DNA of 64,000 nucleotides, from contig JNIN01000001.1 in NCBI GenBank assembly GCA_000702525.1, positions 992,001 through 1,056,000 of the forward strand, read 5' to 3'. Below the pieces are notes generated by a model that searched no databases, was not told the origin of the DNA, and was given only the letters and a program-made list of their open reading frames with translations. The stretch comes from Lachnospiraceae bacterium AC2012 (lineage in GTDB: Bacteria > Bacillota > Clostridia > Lachnospirales > Lachnospiraceae). The position numbers and the translations under genes are program-made. The stretch's first letter is position 1, and each line of letters begins with the position of its first letter. Shown here piece after piece: positions 47,631-56,541 of the stretch.

Positions 47631-48536
47631 TTAATCTATCTTCGTTAAAACTTCGTCTCTTGTTGGCATAGCGGACTGTGTGCCTCGTCTGGTCACTTCA
47701 ATTCCAGATGCTACTGCCGCAAAACGAAAAGCTTCTCTCGCGTCTTTGCCCTCGGAGAACATCGTAATCAAAGCTCCAAGGAAAGTATCGCCCGCTCCGG
47801 TTGTGTCAATCGCATCGCATTTCACTGCTGGAAATGTCACCGCTTCCTCGCCCCTCACATAGAGCTTACTTCCGCGACTTCCCAAAGTCTGTACCACAGA
47901 ACGGATATCATATTTCTCCATCAGCTGATTCCAATCTGCTTCTGTAATCTGATCCGCAGGAATTCCAGATAACACTTCGCCCTCCGTCTCATTTACAACC
48001 AGCGTATCGACATGCTCTAACAGGCGTTCTTCATAGCTGTCGATCGGAGATGGATTCCATACGACTTTGACGCCATATTTCTGGCAAAGCTTCTCTGCTG
48101 CATATACAGAATCTCCAGGAATCTCCAGCTGCATAATACAATAATCCGCCTGCTGAAACAGCTCTTCATGCGATGCAATATATTCCGGAGAAACCATGAA
48201 ATTCGCAGAAGAATCCACAACGATATGATTCTCGCTATCATCGGAAATGTTAATGTACGCCTTGGAGCTAGGCACCTCATCCGTACGTTTAATATAATCT
48301 GTATTTACACCAAATTCTCTCAAGGACTGCAGTAATGCGTCACCAGCCTCATCCTGACCAACGCATCCAAGCATGACCACATCACCACCGGATTTTGCAG
48401 CGGCAACTGCCTGGTTGGCTCCCTTACCACCAGGACTCTGTGTAATGCCCTTCGCCAGAACCGTCTCTCCCGGCTTTGGTAATGATTTTACACGGATATT
48501 GACATCCATATTAATACTTCCAACAACTAAAACCAT
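47631..48536 (-). CDS. rbsK: Ribokinase
   Basis: Phosphorylates ribose at O5. The 301-aa PfkB-family protein has the N-terminal GSINMDVNIRVKSLPKPGET motif, SPGGKGANQAVAAAKSGG and the catalytic anion hole DTTGAGDTFLGAL (Asp base). Length and ends are normal. It sits between a nucleoside hydrolase (11 bp downstream) and an ion/anion permease, linking ribose from nucleosides to the pentose phosphate pathway. Confidence 0.95.
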   Translation of the reverse strand: MVLVVGSINMDVNIRVKSLPKPGETVLAKGITQSPGGKGANQAVAAAKSGGDVVMLGCVGQDEAGDALLQSLREFGVNTDYIKRTDEVPSSKAYINISDDSENHIVVDSSANFMVSPEYIASHEELFQQADYCIMQLEIPGDSVYAAEKLCQKYGVKVVWNPSPIDSYEERLLEHVDTLVVNETEGEVLSGIPADQITEADWNQLMEKYDIRSVVQTLGSRGSKLYVRGEEAVTFPAVKCDAIDTTGAGDTFLGALITMFSEGKDAREAFRFAAVASGIEVTRRGTQSAMPTRDEVLTKID

Positions 48537-48589
48537 AAGTTTCTCCTTACCTACTAATAAGCTTGACTAATACTATATCAAAAAATAGC

Positions 48590-49951
48590 CTAAAGCGCCA
48601 CGAAAAACAGCATCAACATCGCAATAAATATTACCAGTATGGATGCCGGGATCGAAGTACGACAATACTTTCCCCAGGTGATTGGATATCCATTCTTAAT
48701 CGCGACCGATGTACCGACAACATTCGCGCTCGCTCCAATCGGCGTTGCCGAACCACCGATATCCGTTCCCAGTGCAAGCGCCCAGGCCAGAATCGACAAA
48801 TCCATCCCCGAGGAAACAGACAAAGCGCGAATCACAGGAATCATCGTAGCCGCAAATGGAATATTATCGATAATTGCCGATGCAATCGCAGACACCCATA
48901 GAATAATGGCAATCATCAAGAGTCTTCTGCCTCCACTGACATCCTGAATAAAGTCTGCCAGCAGGTTCAAAACACCAGTTTCTTCCAATCCGGACACAAC
49001 CACAAATAATCCGGTAAAAAAAAGCAAGGTTCGATAATCCACTTCCTGCAACAGTTTCCTTGCATCCTTTCCTACGGAAAATAACGTAATCACTGCGATG
49101 ATAATCCCAATACATCCAACCGTAAGATGCGTATGCGCATGCGTCACCAAAAGCACCACCGCAAAGAGAAAGATGACGGTACTAATCCAGAAATCTCTTT
49201 GGCTTCTCACAACAGATTGTGGAGAAGGCATTGCCTGAATATCCTCCTCCGTAACCTTTTCCTGCATTAACTCCTTATGATAGACCAGCATAAAATAAGC
49301 CACCACAGCAACCAGTCCAACCAGAGCAATCACACCCGTATGCGTTATAAAATCAAGAAAGGTATAATGCAGCGATGTTCCAATAATGATATTCGGTGGA
49401 TCTCCACACATGGTCGCTGACCCACCCAGATTCGCACAAAAAATCTCCGATAATATCATGGGAATCGGATCCAATTTCAGAAGCTGTGCCAATTCCACTG
49501 TCACAGCGGCTAGAAATAGGATCACCGTGATACTATCAATAAACATCGCCAGCACAAAGGACATCAACATAAAGGAAATCATCAGCGGAATCGGGCGATA
49601 TTTCACGAGAGCTGCAATTCTCATGCAAAGCCACTTGAAAAATCCTGCTCTTCCCATTCCTTCTACCATAATCATCATACCGGCAATAAAAATAATCGTC
49701 TCCCAATTGATTCCGGTGCTAACGGTAGACTCTGCTTCGCTTGCAATCCAGAAGGAGCGCTCCGCAAAGTGTGTAACATTAAGCGCCCTTAAAATTGCGC
49801 CTCTATCATGCATACAGAGTCCAAACACAAAAACAATCGTAAGTGCTGCCGCACTTAGCGTCACCACATGACGTTCAATCTTTTCCGATATAATCAATAC
49901 GAACATCACGATAAAAATCAACAATGCCAAAATCTGTTCTAAAGATAACAT
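48590..49951 (-). CDS. ArsB/NhaD-type ion transporter (SLC13-like fold)
   Basis: A 453-aa protein with about 12 membrane segments and two inverted halves. Diagnostic stretches are IIFIAGMMIMVEGM, NLGGSATMCGDPPNIIIG (first half) and DIGGSATPIGASANVVG (second half), the paired hairpins that bind the transported ion. Family members are either arsenite/anion exporters or Na+/H+ antiporters of the NhaD kind; motifs alone do not tell which. No arsenic genes are nearby. It may be co-transcribed with the cytidylate-kinase-like gene 34 bp upstream. Confidence 0.87.
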   Translation of the reverse strand: MLSLEQILALLIFIVMFVLIISEKIERHVVTLSAAALTIVFVFGLCMHDRGAILRALNVTHFAERSFWIASEAESTVSTGINWETIIFIAGMMIMVEGMGRAGFFKWLCMRIAALVKYRPIPLMISFMLMSFVLAMFIDSITVILFLAAVTVELAQLLKLDPIPMILSEIFCANLGGSATMCGDPPNIIIGTSLHYTFLDFITHTGVIALVGLVAVVAYFMLVYHKELMQEKVTEEDIQAMPSPQSVVRSQRDFWISTVIFLFAVVLLVTHAHTHLTVGCIGIIIAVITLFSVGKDARKLLQEVDYRTLLFFTGLFVVVSGLEETGVLNLLADFIQDVSGGRRLLMIAIILWVSAIASAIIDNIPFAATMIPVIRALSVSSGMDLSILAWALALGTDIGGSATPIGASANVVGTSVAIKNGYPITWGKYCRTSIPASILVIFIAMLMLFFVAL

Positions 49952-49985
49952 ATACTATCCCCCAATAAGTATTTTTATCCAAAAC

Positions 49986-50582
49986 CTATTTATCTATTCG
50001 TTTTGTGATGTAGTCATAAAGAAGATCGATTGTTCCTTCTACACCTAATTTACTTGAATTAATACAAAGATCATATCCACGCGAGTCGCCCCACTTGAAT
50101 TCGCTATACCGATTATGATATTTCTTTCGGCTGTCATCATGTCGATCCATCTTACTTAATGCATCCTGCTTCGGTAATTCATAGATTCGCTTTACGCGCT
50201 CCATCTTCACATCTCTATCTCCGAGAATAAAAATCGTAATCAGATTCGGATTATCCTTCAAAACTGTTTCTGCGCAACGCCCAATGATAACAAAGGATTC
50301 CCCCTGCTCTGCCTTCTCACGAATAAAATCAAATTGCATATTCGCAAGATTCTCTGCGATAGAATTCGAATGACCTCGCACCTTTCTCGAAAAAATCGGA
50401 TGTGACAATTTCTCCTCGTATCCACGCATTGTCTCTTTGATATCCTCAGCTCCGATAAACATATGGTCGAGAAGATTTCTGTCATAAAATGATATCTTCA
50501 ATCTCTCAGCCAATTCTTTGCCAATCTCATGTCCACCGCTTCCAAATTCACGACCGATAGCTACAATAATCTGATCTTCCAT
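49986..50582 (-). CDS. Cytidylate kinase-like family protein
   Basis: A 198-aa P-loop protein of the cytidylate kinase-like family (AAA_26 type). The loop reads GREFGSGGHEIGKELAERL, with GSGGHEIG in place of a classical GKS/T box, as usual for this family. SFYDRNLLDHMF, FVIIGRCAETVL and the lid RVKRIYELPKQDAL follow. It is not the main Cmk. The true substrate is unknown. It is placed 9 bp after the flippase gene. Confidence 0.87.
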   Translation of the reverse strand: MEDQIIVAIGREFGSGGHEIGKELAERLKISFYDRNLLDHMFIGAEDIKETMRGYEEKLSHPIFSRKVRGHSNSIAENLANMQFDFIREKAEQGESFVIIGRCAETVLKDNPNLITIFILGDRDVKMERVKRIYELPKQDALSKMDRHDDSRKKYHNRYSEFKWGDSRGYDLCINSSKLGVEGTIDLLYDYITKRIDK

Positions 50583-50591
50583 ATGATCCCC

Positions 50592-52037
50592 CTATTTTTT
50601 TAACCTTCTCTTAGCTCCTCTTACATAATTCATAAATAATGCGTTCTTCTGCACATATAAAAGAATGGCATAAACCATTGCTCCCCCTAAGATAGCAACC
50701 AGTAGATAAAGCATCTCATTTTCAACCACTAGATGTAACAGTATAAGATAAACTGTCATTCCCGTACATGCGATTAACGACTGTACCCCGTGGAATAACA
50801 GATTCTTAAGATGTAGATGTTTCCTCGCGTAAAAATAAAATACAATGAAATTCAAAATTTCTGAAACAACTGTTGTAACTGCTGCAGCATCCTGCTTTCC
50901 AATTGGAATTAAAACAAGATTTAATAATATATTTAATGTCGCACTAATAAGCGCTGTACGAAGCATAATCTTCTCAAGCTTCTTTGGAACAAGAATGCAC
51001 TGCGCAAAAAACAGTGCCGATACACTAAAAAGTACCGATATAGCTAAAATCTGAAGGGAAAGTGTCGCATCAATATACGCTGTTCCTCCAATTAGAAGCA
51101 CAATCTCTTTTGCACAAAGAATCATACCCGTAATTGCTGGAAACATCGCCAACATCATCGTCTTACACATCTCTTCTATCGTATCATCAAATCGATGCAA
51201 ATCTTCGCTGTCAAAATACTTCGAAAGTCTTGGAATAGAAACCTGAAATACTGCAAGCAATGCCAGTTTCACCACATCATAGATTCTTGTGGATACAGAA
51301 TATAAACCGTTGTAATAATCACCGACCAAAAGACCGATGAGCACTGCATCCGAACTCACATAAATCGTTGTCGCAACCTCCGTCGCAAACAGCGTTATCA
51401 CCGGCCGAAGATGTCTCTTCAGATTCATCCTCCAGGTGAGCTGAAACTTATGCTTACGAGCGAAATAAAGGTGATTCAGCACCCCTTCTGCGGTCGCCTG
51501 GAACATCATAATCCAGGTATAGATATAATAATCCTTCTGTTCATGAATAAAACAAAAGACAAAAATCAACGAAAGCACCTGGATCAGTAAGGTTCGTATC
51601 GTAATATAGCGATAATCCTCATAAACCGAGCACATCCAATCTACGCCGAACGTTCGACCGATAATCACAATCGAATAAATCAAAAGCAATCCCGTATAAG
51701 AACGAAGAACGGGAAATGCAAACAGCGAACAAGCCAAAAGTAGATACGAAAGCACGGTCGCTGCCATATTGATGGAATAAATCTCGTTGAAGAAAATCGT
51801 CCTTCTCGCCGTATCATTTCTTACAATTCCACCTTCTCTGATCGCATAATTTCGGGTTCCAAGCCCAGCTAATAAAGAGAAATAACTAATCACAGCAATC
51901 GTAAAATTAACCTTGCCCAGATTCTCTACTCCAAGCATTCTCGAGACATATGGAAATGTAATTAAAGGAAAAACAATAAAGAGAAATGTTCTTATCCCAT
52001 TTAATATCACGTTCGTTTTTAACGATTTCTCCTGCAT
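50592..52037 (-). CDS. Polysaccharide flippase (Wzx/RfbX family)
   Basis: Moves lipid-linked sugar units across the membrane. The 481 aa have about 14 membrane segments. The start has the family's N-terminal NGIRTFLFIVFPLITFPYVSRMLGVENLGKVNF, and ISYFSLLAGLGTRNYAIREG follows. Basic residues close the C-terminus (RGAKRRLKK). No glycosyltransferase or sugar synthesis genes are next to it, so its polymer is undefined. The gene has an AAAGGTGG ribosome site, a -10 box (TATAAT, 52076-52081) and a long inverted repeat just upstream. Confidence 0.92.
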   Translation of the reverse strand: MQEKSLKTNVILNGIRTFLFIVFPLITFPYVSRMLGVENLGKVNFTIAVISYFSLLAGLGTRNYAIREGGIVRNDTARRTIFFNEIYSINMAATVLSYLLLACSLFAFPVLRSYTGLLLIYSIVIIGRTFGVDWMCSVYEDYRYITIRTLLIQVLSLIFVFCFIHEQKDYYIYTWIMMFQATAEGVLNHLYFARKHKFQLTWRMNLKRHLRPVITLFATEVATTIYVSSDAVLIGLLVGDYYNGLYSVSTRIYDVVKLALLAVFQVSIPRLSKYFDSEDLHRFDDTIEEMCKTMMLAMFPAITGMILCAKEIVLLIGGTAYIDATLSLQILAISVLFSVSALFFAQCILVPKKLEKIMLRTALISATLNILLNLVLIPIGKQDAAAVTTVVSEILNFIVFYFYARKHLHLKNLLFHGVQSLIACTGMTVYLILLHLVVENEMLYLLVAILGGAMVYAILLYVQKNALFMNYVRGAKRRLKK

Positions 52038-52075
52038 TTAAGTAACCACCTTTAGTTTATTAATCCACTATCCCT

Positions 52076-52137
52076 ATTATACCCAATTATGTATGTATAT
52101 ATTTCGCAAATTTAAACAATTTTTAAATTTGCGAAAT
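52076..52137 (-). promoter_or_regulatory. Flippase promoter with 16-bp perfect inverted repeat
   Basis: TATAAT (52076-52081) on the minus strand has no good -35 hexamer. In its place is the edge of a perfect dyad, ATTTCGCAAATTTAAA (52101-52116) with its complement at 52122-52137, five-base spacer. No T-run follows, so it is not a terminator. Its position at and upstream of -35 suits an operator or activator site for the flippase-kinase-transporter genes. Confidence 0.55.
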
Positions 52138-52167
52138 GAAGACACATCACAAAAACTCCCCACCGGA

Positions 52168-52210
52168 AAAAACACTTATTCCAATGTCATTCCATTGAAA
52201 TAAGTGTCTT
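52168..52210 (-). terminator. Terminator after the 277-aa paralogue genes
   Basis: 15-bp stem with one mismatch (52172-52186 with 52193-52207), six-base loop, then GTTTTTTCC on the minus strand. It ends the 52275-53993 transcription unit. Confidence 0.8.
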
Positions 52211-52274
52211 CCTGAGTCATAAGATATTCCAAAGCGTATATCAGAAATTATTGTTTTAAAATAACCCCTATTGT

Positions 52275-53108
52275 CTATTTACTGGCCGCATTTGTTATAA
52301 CTGCATCCGTAAGCTTTTCAATCAAGGTTTTCATTGAATCCGTATCATGCCAATTATCGTTATTCATGAGCGCATCCACTACGCTCCTTGAATCCTTTAA
52401 GCCCTGATAAGAAGAAATCATTTGCGAATCCTTACGTGTCGTTCCACTTTCATAAAAAGAAGCCTGACCGTCATATTGGCTCTTTAGAGGCTTAACTATA
52501 TTCTTTTCAAAAACACGCTGATAAGAATCATCCAATGATTTCATTCTGGCAGTCTGTTCTTCCGAATCTCCAATCCCTTTAATTTCCTCACGAAGCTTAT
52601 CATACAAAGCATTCAGCTTTTCTACATAAGATAAATCCACTTCATCTTTCTTAATTCCGGAATCAACATATTTACCAATTGTCTGGGTTGCATATGCTTT
52701 CTTAAATCCGACGCTTTCTTTTTCAAAAGCTTTCTCATACTCCGGATAAACCTTTGCCTCTTTTGCATTAGAATTAATCTCTAATAATATGGATTCCCGT
52801 GTTGCATTCTCTGCTCTGAGTCTTCCGGTCTCACTGATCTCCATTTCAACCCCTTCTGCAGAACGATTTACCGAAGATTTATTCTTTACTTCATCTCGTT
52901 TCTCTTCCGATATTTGAATCTGCTGTTCAAGATGTGCGGATTTTTTCGCTCTATTTGATTCCACAGTCTCTCCATTGGGATTTGCTACCAGCGCTTTTGT
53001 TTTAAAATCATTTCCATTGTTTTTAATGTACTCTTCCAGTTCCGCAATTTCCCTTTGTGCGGCACTTACGTTATAGCCTTCCGACCGATTCAAACTAATA
53101 CTACTCAT
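52275..53108 (-). CDS. Unknown protein, paralogue A (277 aa)
   Basis: Not recognised. A 277-aa hydrophilic, helical protein rich in Glu, Lys and Ser without signal peptide, membrane segment or enzymatic motif. It begins MSSISLNRSEGYNVSAAQREIAELEEYI. The second half aligns with the neighbour encoded at 53160-53993: SLDDSYQRVFEKNIVKPLKSQY and the C-terminal NNDNWHDTDSMKTLIEKL. The shared WHDT..MK..I motif is the best landmark. A ribosome site AAGGAGG precedes the start. With the next gene it forms a two-gene unit that ends at a terminator and diverges from a LytTR/GHKL pair. Confidence 0.7.
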   Translation of the reverse strand: MSSISLNRSEGYNVSAAQREIAELEEYIKNNGNDFKTKALVANPNGETVESNRAKKSAHLEQQIQISEEKRDEVKNKSSVNRSAEGVEMEISETGRLRAENATRESILLEINSNAKEAKVYPEYEKAFEKESVGFKKAYATQTIGKYVDSGIKKDEVDLSYVEKLNALYDKLREEIKGIGDSEEQTARMKSLDDSYQRVFEKNIVKPLKSQYDGQASFYESGTTRKDSQMISSYQGLKDSRSVVDALMNNDNWHDTDSMKTLIEKLTDAVITNAASK

Positions 53109-53159
53109 ATTATTCTACCTCCTTGTAATATTTCTACACTTCAGTACGTTCTTATATTT

Positions 53160-53993
53160 TTAATGTAGCCTCAAATAATAATCTGTAGTACTTTGACCAT
53201 ACTTATCCATAAGTTTTTGCGCATTTTTACCTGCTAAACTTTTTGCTGAACGATACTCATCTGAATTAGTATTCCACTCAGTAATAGTTGCATACTGTTT
53301 TACACTTTTTGATATAATAGCTTTCATGCCATTAGTATCATGCCATAATTCTGTATTTCCCAAAAGTTCAAAGAAATCCTTTGTTCCATTTGTAAGCTTT
53401 TCAAATCGTTTTGCATTCATTTCTTTTGAAGCAATTCTGTGTGTTAACACATCTTTAACCGTATCTTTCGACGCACTTATCTCTCCGACCACTTCACCGC
53501 CATCATCAAACATAGAAAGCTTGTGTTCGAATGCTCTTTTTAAAGGATTTAAAATCTCCTTTTCCATAGCCTTCTTGTATGCATTATCCAATCTTTCCAT
53601 TTGATATATCTGGGCCTGGCCACTATAGTTAGAAAAAATTCTATCTTTCTTTTGTTGATAGGTATCTTCCATCCGATCTATCGCTTCAAAATCTAAATCC
53701 TTCTCTGAAAAATCATGATTACTATAGTCACCGTATGTATAAAAAATAGATTTTTTAAATCCATTTGCCACCTCTGAAAATTCATCCATATACTTGTTTT
53801 CCAAAGAGCATTCATACATGTGTCGAGCACGTTCACTCACCTCTACCATAGCAGCATTTCGTTCTTCTTCAGTTGTTACTTTGCCTGTCTCTTTTAATTC
53901 TGATAAATTTCCCTGTCGAATGTTCTCCTTCAACGTAATTCTGTAATTAGGGTCTTTGTACTTTGCCGAATCCTCCATGTTAATAATCTTCAT
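53160..53993 (-). CDS. Unknown protein, paralogue B (277 aa)
   Basis: Not recognised. It has the same length as its neighbour and is plainly related to it: RLDNAYKKAMEKEILNPLKRAFEH corresponds to the partner's segment and ELWHDTNGMKAIISKSVKQ to the shared C-terminal motif. The first 80 residues differ. There is no signal peptide and no membrane span. AAGGAGGAGTAGCGAT precedes the ATG. The tandem arrangement with 51 bp between them suggests duplication followed by divergence, or two subunits of one assembly. Control by the divergently encoded LytTR regulator is likely from position. Confidence 0.7.
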   Translation of the reverse strand: MKIINMEDSAKYKDPNYRITLKENIRQGNLSELKETGKVTTEEERNAAMVEVSERARHMYECSLENKYMDEFSEVANGFKKSIFYTYGDYSNHDFSEKDLDFEAIDRMEDTYQQKKDRIFSNYSGQAQIYQMERLDNAYKKAMEKEILNPLKRAFEHKLSMFDDGGEVVGEISASKDTVKDVLTHRIASKEMNAKRFEKLTNGTKDFFELLGNTELWHDTNGMKAIISKSVKQYATITEWNTNSDEYRSAKSLAGKNAQKLMDKYGQSTTDYYLRLH

Positions 53994-54123
53994 ATCGCTA
54001 CTCCTCCTTGAATAAAAATGTATTCCTTTACAACTTCATCTTTTGCACTTAATCATAAATGCATCATACTCGTGTTCTATTTTCATTTATTATTTCGTCC
54101 AACTTCGATATATATCAATACTC

Positions 54124-54187
54124 CTGGCAAAAATAACATCATTCTGGCAAAAAACGGTAATTCATATCCATCTATTTGACTTATAAT
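54124..54187 (+). promoter_or_regulatory. Direct repeats and promoter between the paralogue genes and LytTR operon
   Basis: CTGGCAAAAA occurs at 54124 and again at 54144, a 20-bp period, and TATAAT stands at 54182-54187 with a poor -35. LytTR regulators bind pairs of short direct repeats about two DNA turns apart, just upstream of the -35 box, so this is the most likely autoregulatory site. The intergenic gap (53994-54219) could serve both directions. Confidence 0.5.
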
Positions 54188-54219
54188 AATCTTAAGATTT
54201 TATCGTCGGGGGTATCGAA

Positions 54220-54954
54220 ATGTATAGAATTGCCATATGTGAAGACGACGCTCTATATGCTAAGCATCTTTCAAACGAAATTGCAAAATGTTTTTCGGAG
54301 CTAAATGTTTCCATACAAACAAACACATTCCTGAACGCGGAAGATTTCTTAGAGAATCTCAACCGTTATGACCTATATTTTTTGGATATATTGTTAGGTG
54401 ATAAAAACGGAATAGATATTGCAAAAGAAATCCAGAATCGTTATGGGAAACAAATCATCATCTTTGTAAGCAGCCACGAATCTTCTGTATTCGATGCGAT
54501 TCATCAATCTCCTTTTCGATTCATCCGAAAAGACAAACTACTACAGGAGCTTCCTGAAGCATGCGAAGCATATTTAAACAATCTTAATATTACTCGTGAC
54601 CATAAAGAGAAAAAAACGATTCTTGTCACACAAAATCAATCCATAATTCTTATCCCGATTGACTCCATTTACTATTTAGAGTCAAAAGGTCACTATATTG
54701 ATTTTGTTTGTTCAGACGAAACCTATCATATCCGCGGTGGCTTTAAAGACTACATTGACCTATGCGAAAGTCCAGAATTTGGTCGTTCCGCGCAATCCTT
54801 TCTGGTTCATTTTAAATATGTTACCGGTATTTCTACTAATGATGTTACCCTCATCACGGGAAAAAAGTTTCCTCTTTCTCGTTCTCGCAAGAAAGAGTTT
54901 CAAGAGAAATACATGCACTATCAGAGGTTAATACAATATGAATATTCTTTTTAA
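54220..54954 (+). CDS. LytTR-family response regulator
   Basis: A 244-aa AgrA/ComE-like regulator. The receiver domain (1-120) has the acidic pair ED9-D10, phospho-acceptor Asp56 (DLYFLDILLG) and switch residues in FVSSHE and the FRFIRKDK end. Residues of about 135-240 are a LytTR DNA-binding domain (IDSIYYLESKGHYIDFV and SFLVHFKYV). The ribosome site is CGGGGG. The next gene, a GHKL kinase, overlaps it by 17 bp. Such pairs answer peptide signals in Firmicutes, but no peptide precursor or AgrB-type processing gene is seen here. Confidence 0.93.
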   Translation: MYRIAICEDDALYAKHLSNEIAKCFSELNVSIQTNTFLNAEDFLENLNRYDLYFLDILLGDKNGIDIAKEIQNRYGKQIIIFVSSHESSVFDAIHQSPFRFIRKDKLLQELPEACEAYLNNLNITRDHKEKKTILVTQNQSIILIPIDSIYYLESKGHYIDFVCSDETYHIRGGFKDYIDLCESPEFGRSAQSFLVHFKYVTGISTNDVTLITGKKFPLSRSRKKEFQEKYMHYQRLIQYEYSF

Positions 54955-56245
54955 TTTTATTGAATTTTTTGCTTGCTTTCTGCAAGAGGTTTGTCTCTTT
55001 TTATTTGTTAAATGTTTTCACGAACGTTCCACAAATTTTATTTTTATACCTATGCTAGCCGGTTCTGCCCTGTCATATCTATTAACGTGCGTTCTAGAAC
55101 ATCAATTAGATAGTATTCCCGCATCCATAATTGGCGTTATTTTTGATGTTTTTCTTATCCATCTTTGGTTCACCGGGAGTCTTTTATCAAAAACTCTTTT
55201 GATTGTAATTTATAACATTTTAGACATTGCTTGTGGAACACTCACATATTTTGTTTTTTCTTGCATAAGCACGACCAACATTCCCTTAATATCTGTTCAG
55301 CCAACGGCAACCCGTGTTTACTTTATACTTTCCACGTATTTACTTGAATTAGTTTTTATCTATTATTTTAAAAAGTATCGTCAATACAAATCTTCTCTTT
55401 TCACTGAGACCGAATTATATATTTCACTTATTTTTTTCTTCTGTGATTTTATGATAATGATTGGTACATATCTTCTTTACGCAAAAATGGCACCCTACAG
55501 CATAAATCTTGCAATCGTATGTTGTAGCATCAGTGCTTTTATGATGATCTGTACTTTTTTCGTACTTCTGCTTCTTCATCGATTAAGTATAAAAAACAAT
55601 GAATTGCTATCTCAAGAGATTTTTAAAACGCAAATAAAAGAGCAAAAGAAATTACTAAAAAGTCAACATCAGCAAGCTGCACTTACGCAATATCTTCGAC
55701 ATGATTTAAAAAATATTCTTTTAAACTATCAAATTCTCTTAAATGATTGCAAAACAGAAGAAGTAAAAAAAGATATTGAAGAGCGAATTGGCCTTATTAG
55801 TTCTAACGCCGCGCCTAATTATTCGGATAACTCTGTTTTAAATTCATTATTACAATCAAAGCTAGAGACCTGTAACAATAACCATATTACAGTTACCATC
55901 CGTACATTTATGCCTTCTGACTATCATAATATGGATCTGTTTGTTATCATTTCGAATCTGATAGATAACGCAATTGAGGCCGAAACTAAACTGGAACCAT
56001 CGCAAAGAGAAATCGGTATTCACACCTATATAGATAATAATCAATTGGGAGTCATTATTCGAAACCGAATCGAAGAGTCTGTATTAAAGAAAAATCCTCA
56101 TTTTAAAACAGAAAAGCCCGACCACGTAAATCACGGAATCGGGCTTCAAAGTGTTCGTTATTATGTTGAAAAGAATAATGGTCTAATTGATTTCTTCGAA
56201 GAAAACGGTTTTTTCGGGGTTCATATTATTGTAAATCTTTCTTAG
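54938..56245 (+). CDS. GHKL sensor histidine kinase (AgrC/ComD type)
   Basis: A 435-aa kinase. Six or seven membrane segments fill residues 1-215, a coiled coil follows, and the phospho-acceptor is His255 in QYLRHDLKN. The ATP-binding domain has the N-box ISNLIDNAIEAE and the C-terminal G2 HGIGLQSVRYYVEKNNG, both complete. Overlapping translation with the LytTR regulator shows they form one two-component system. The many-pass sensor suggests a hydrophobic or peptide ligand at the membrane. Confidence 0.93.
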   Translation: MNILFNFIEFFACFLQEVCLFLFVKCFHERSTNFIFIPMLAGSALSYLLTCVLEHQLDSIPASIIGVIFDVFLIHLWFTGSLLSKTLLIVIYNILDIACGTLTYFVFSCISTTNIPLISVQPTATRVYFILSTYLLELVFIYYFKKYRQYKSSLFTETELYISLIFFFCDFMIMIGTYLLYAKMAPYSINLAIVCCSISAFMMICTFFVLLLLHRLSIKNNELLSQEIFKTQIKEQKKLLKSQHQQAALTQYLRHDLKNILLNYQILLNDCKTEEVKKDIEERIGLISSNAAPNYSDNSVLNSLLQSKLETCNNNHITVTIRTFMPSDYHNMDLFVIISNLIDNAIEAETKLEPSQREIGIHTYIDNNQLGVIIRNRIEESVLKKNPHFKTEKPDHVNHGIGLQSVRYYVEKNNGLIDFFEENGFFGVHIIVNLS

Positions 56246-56277
56246 TCTAGTATAAAAAGCAAGATTCATTAATAAAA

Positions 56278-56328
56278 AAGAAGGGGCTGTGAAAAAATGA
56301 GATACTCATTTTCCCAGCTCCCTTTTTA
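56278..56328. terminator. Terminator after the histidine kinase / before tRNA-Leu
   Basis: Long stem AAGGGGCTG-GAAAAAATGAG with complement CTCATTTT-CCAGCTCCCTT (56281-56326), three-base loop, T-rich on both sides. It ends the kinase message on plus and the tRNA pair on minus. Confidence 0.85.
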
Positions 56329-56331
56329 GGA

Positions 56332-56415
56332 TGCGGAAGGCGGGACTTGAACCCGCACGACATTGCTGCCACAAGATCCTTAGTCTTGCTCGTCTGCCAA
56401 TTCCGACACTTCCGC
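56332..56415 (-). tRNA. tRNA-Leu (anticodon AAG)
   Basis: A class II tRNA of 84 nt. The acceptor arms GCGGAAG/CTTCCGC pair, discriminator is A, and CCA is not encoded. The anticodon arm is CAAGA-CTAAGGA-TCTTG, giving AAG at 34-36 and G37. The T arm is CGGGTTCAAGTCCCG. The variable arm is GGCA-GCAA-TGTC. The first base of the anticodon is A, which would be deaminated to inosine or read as A to decode CUN. Confidence 0.95.
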
Positions 56416-56457
56416 TCACATTGTAAAAACAATGATTGCAACTATTATGAAATTAAA

Positions 56458-56541
56458 TGCGGAAGGCGGGACTTGAACCCGCACGATGTAACCACCACAA
56501 GATCCTTAGTCTTGCTCGTCTGCCAATTCCGACACTTCCGC
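56458..56541 (-). tRNA. tRNA-Leu (anticodon AAG), second copy
   Basis: The same as the copy 42 bp downstream except in the variable arm, which here reads GGTG-GTTA-CATC. The stem changes are compensated (C-G to U-A and A-U to G-C), so the arm is kept while its sequence and loop change. CCA is not encoded. Confidence 0.95.
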
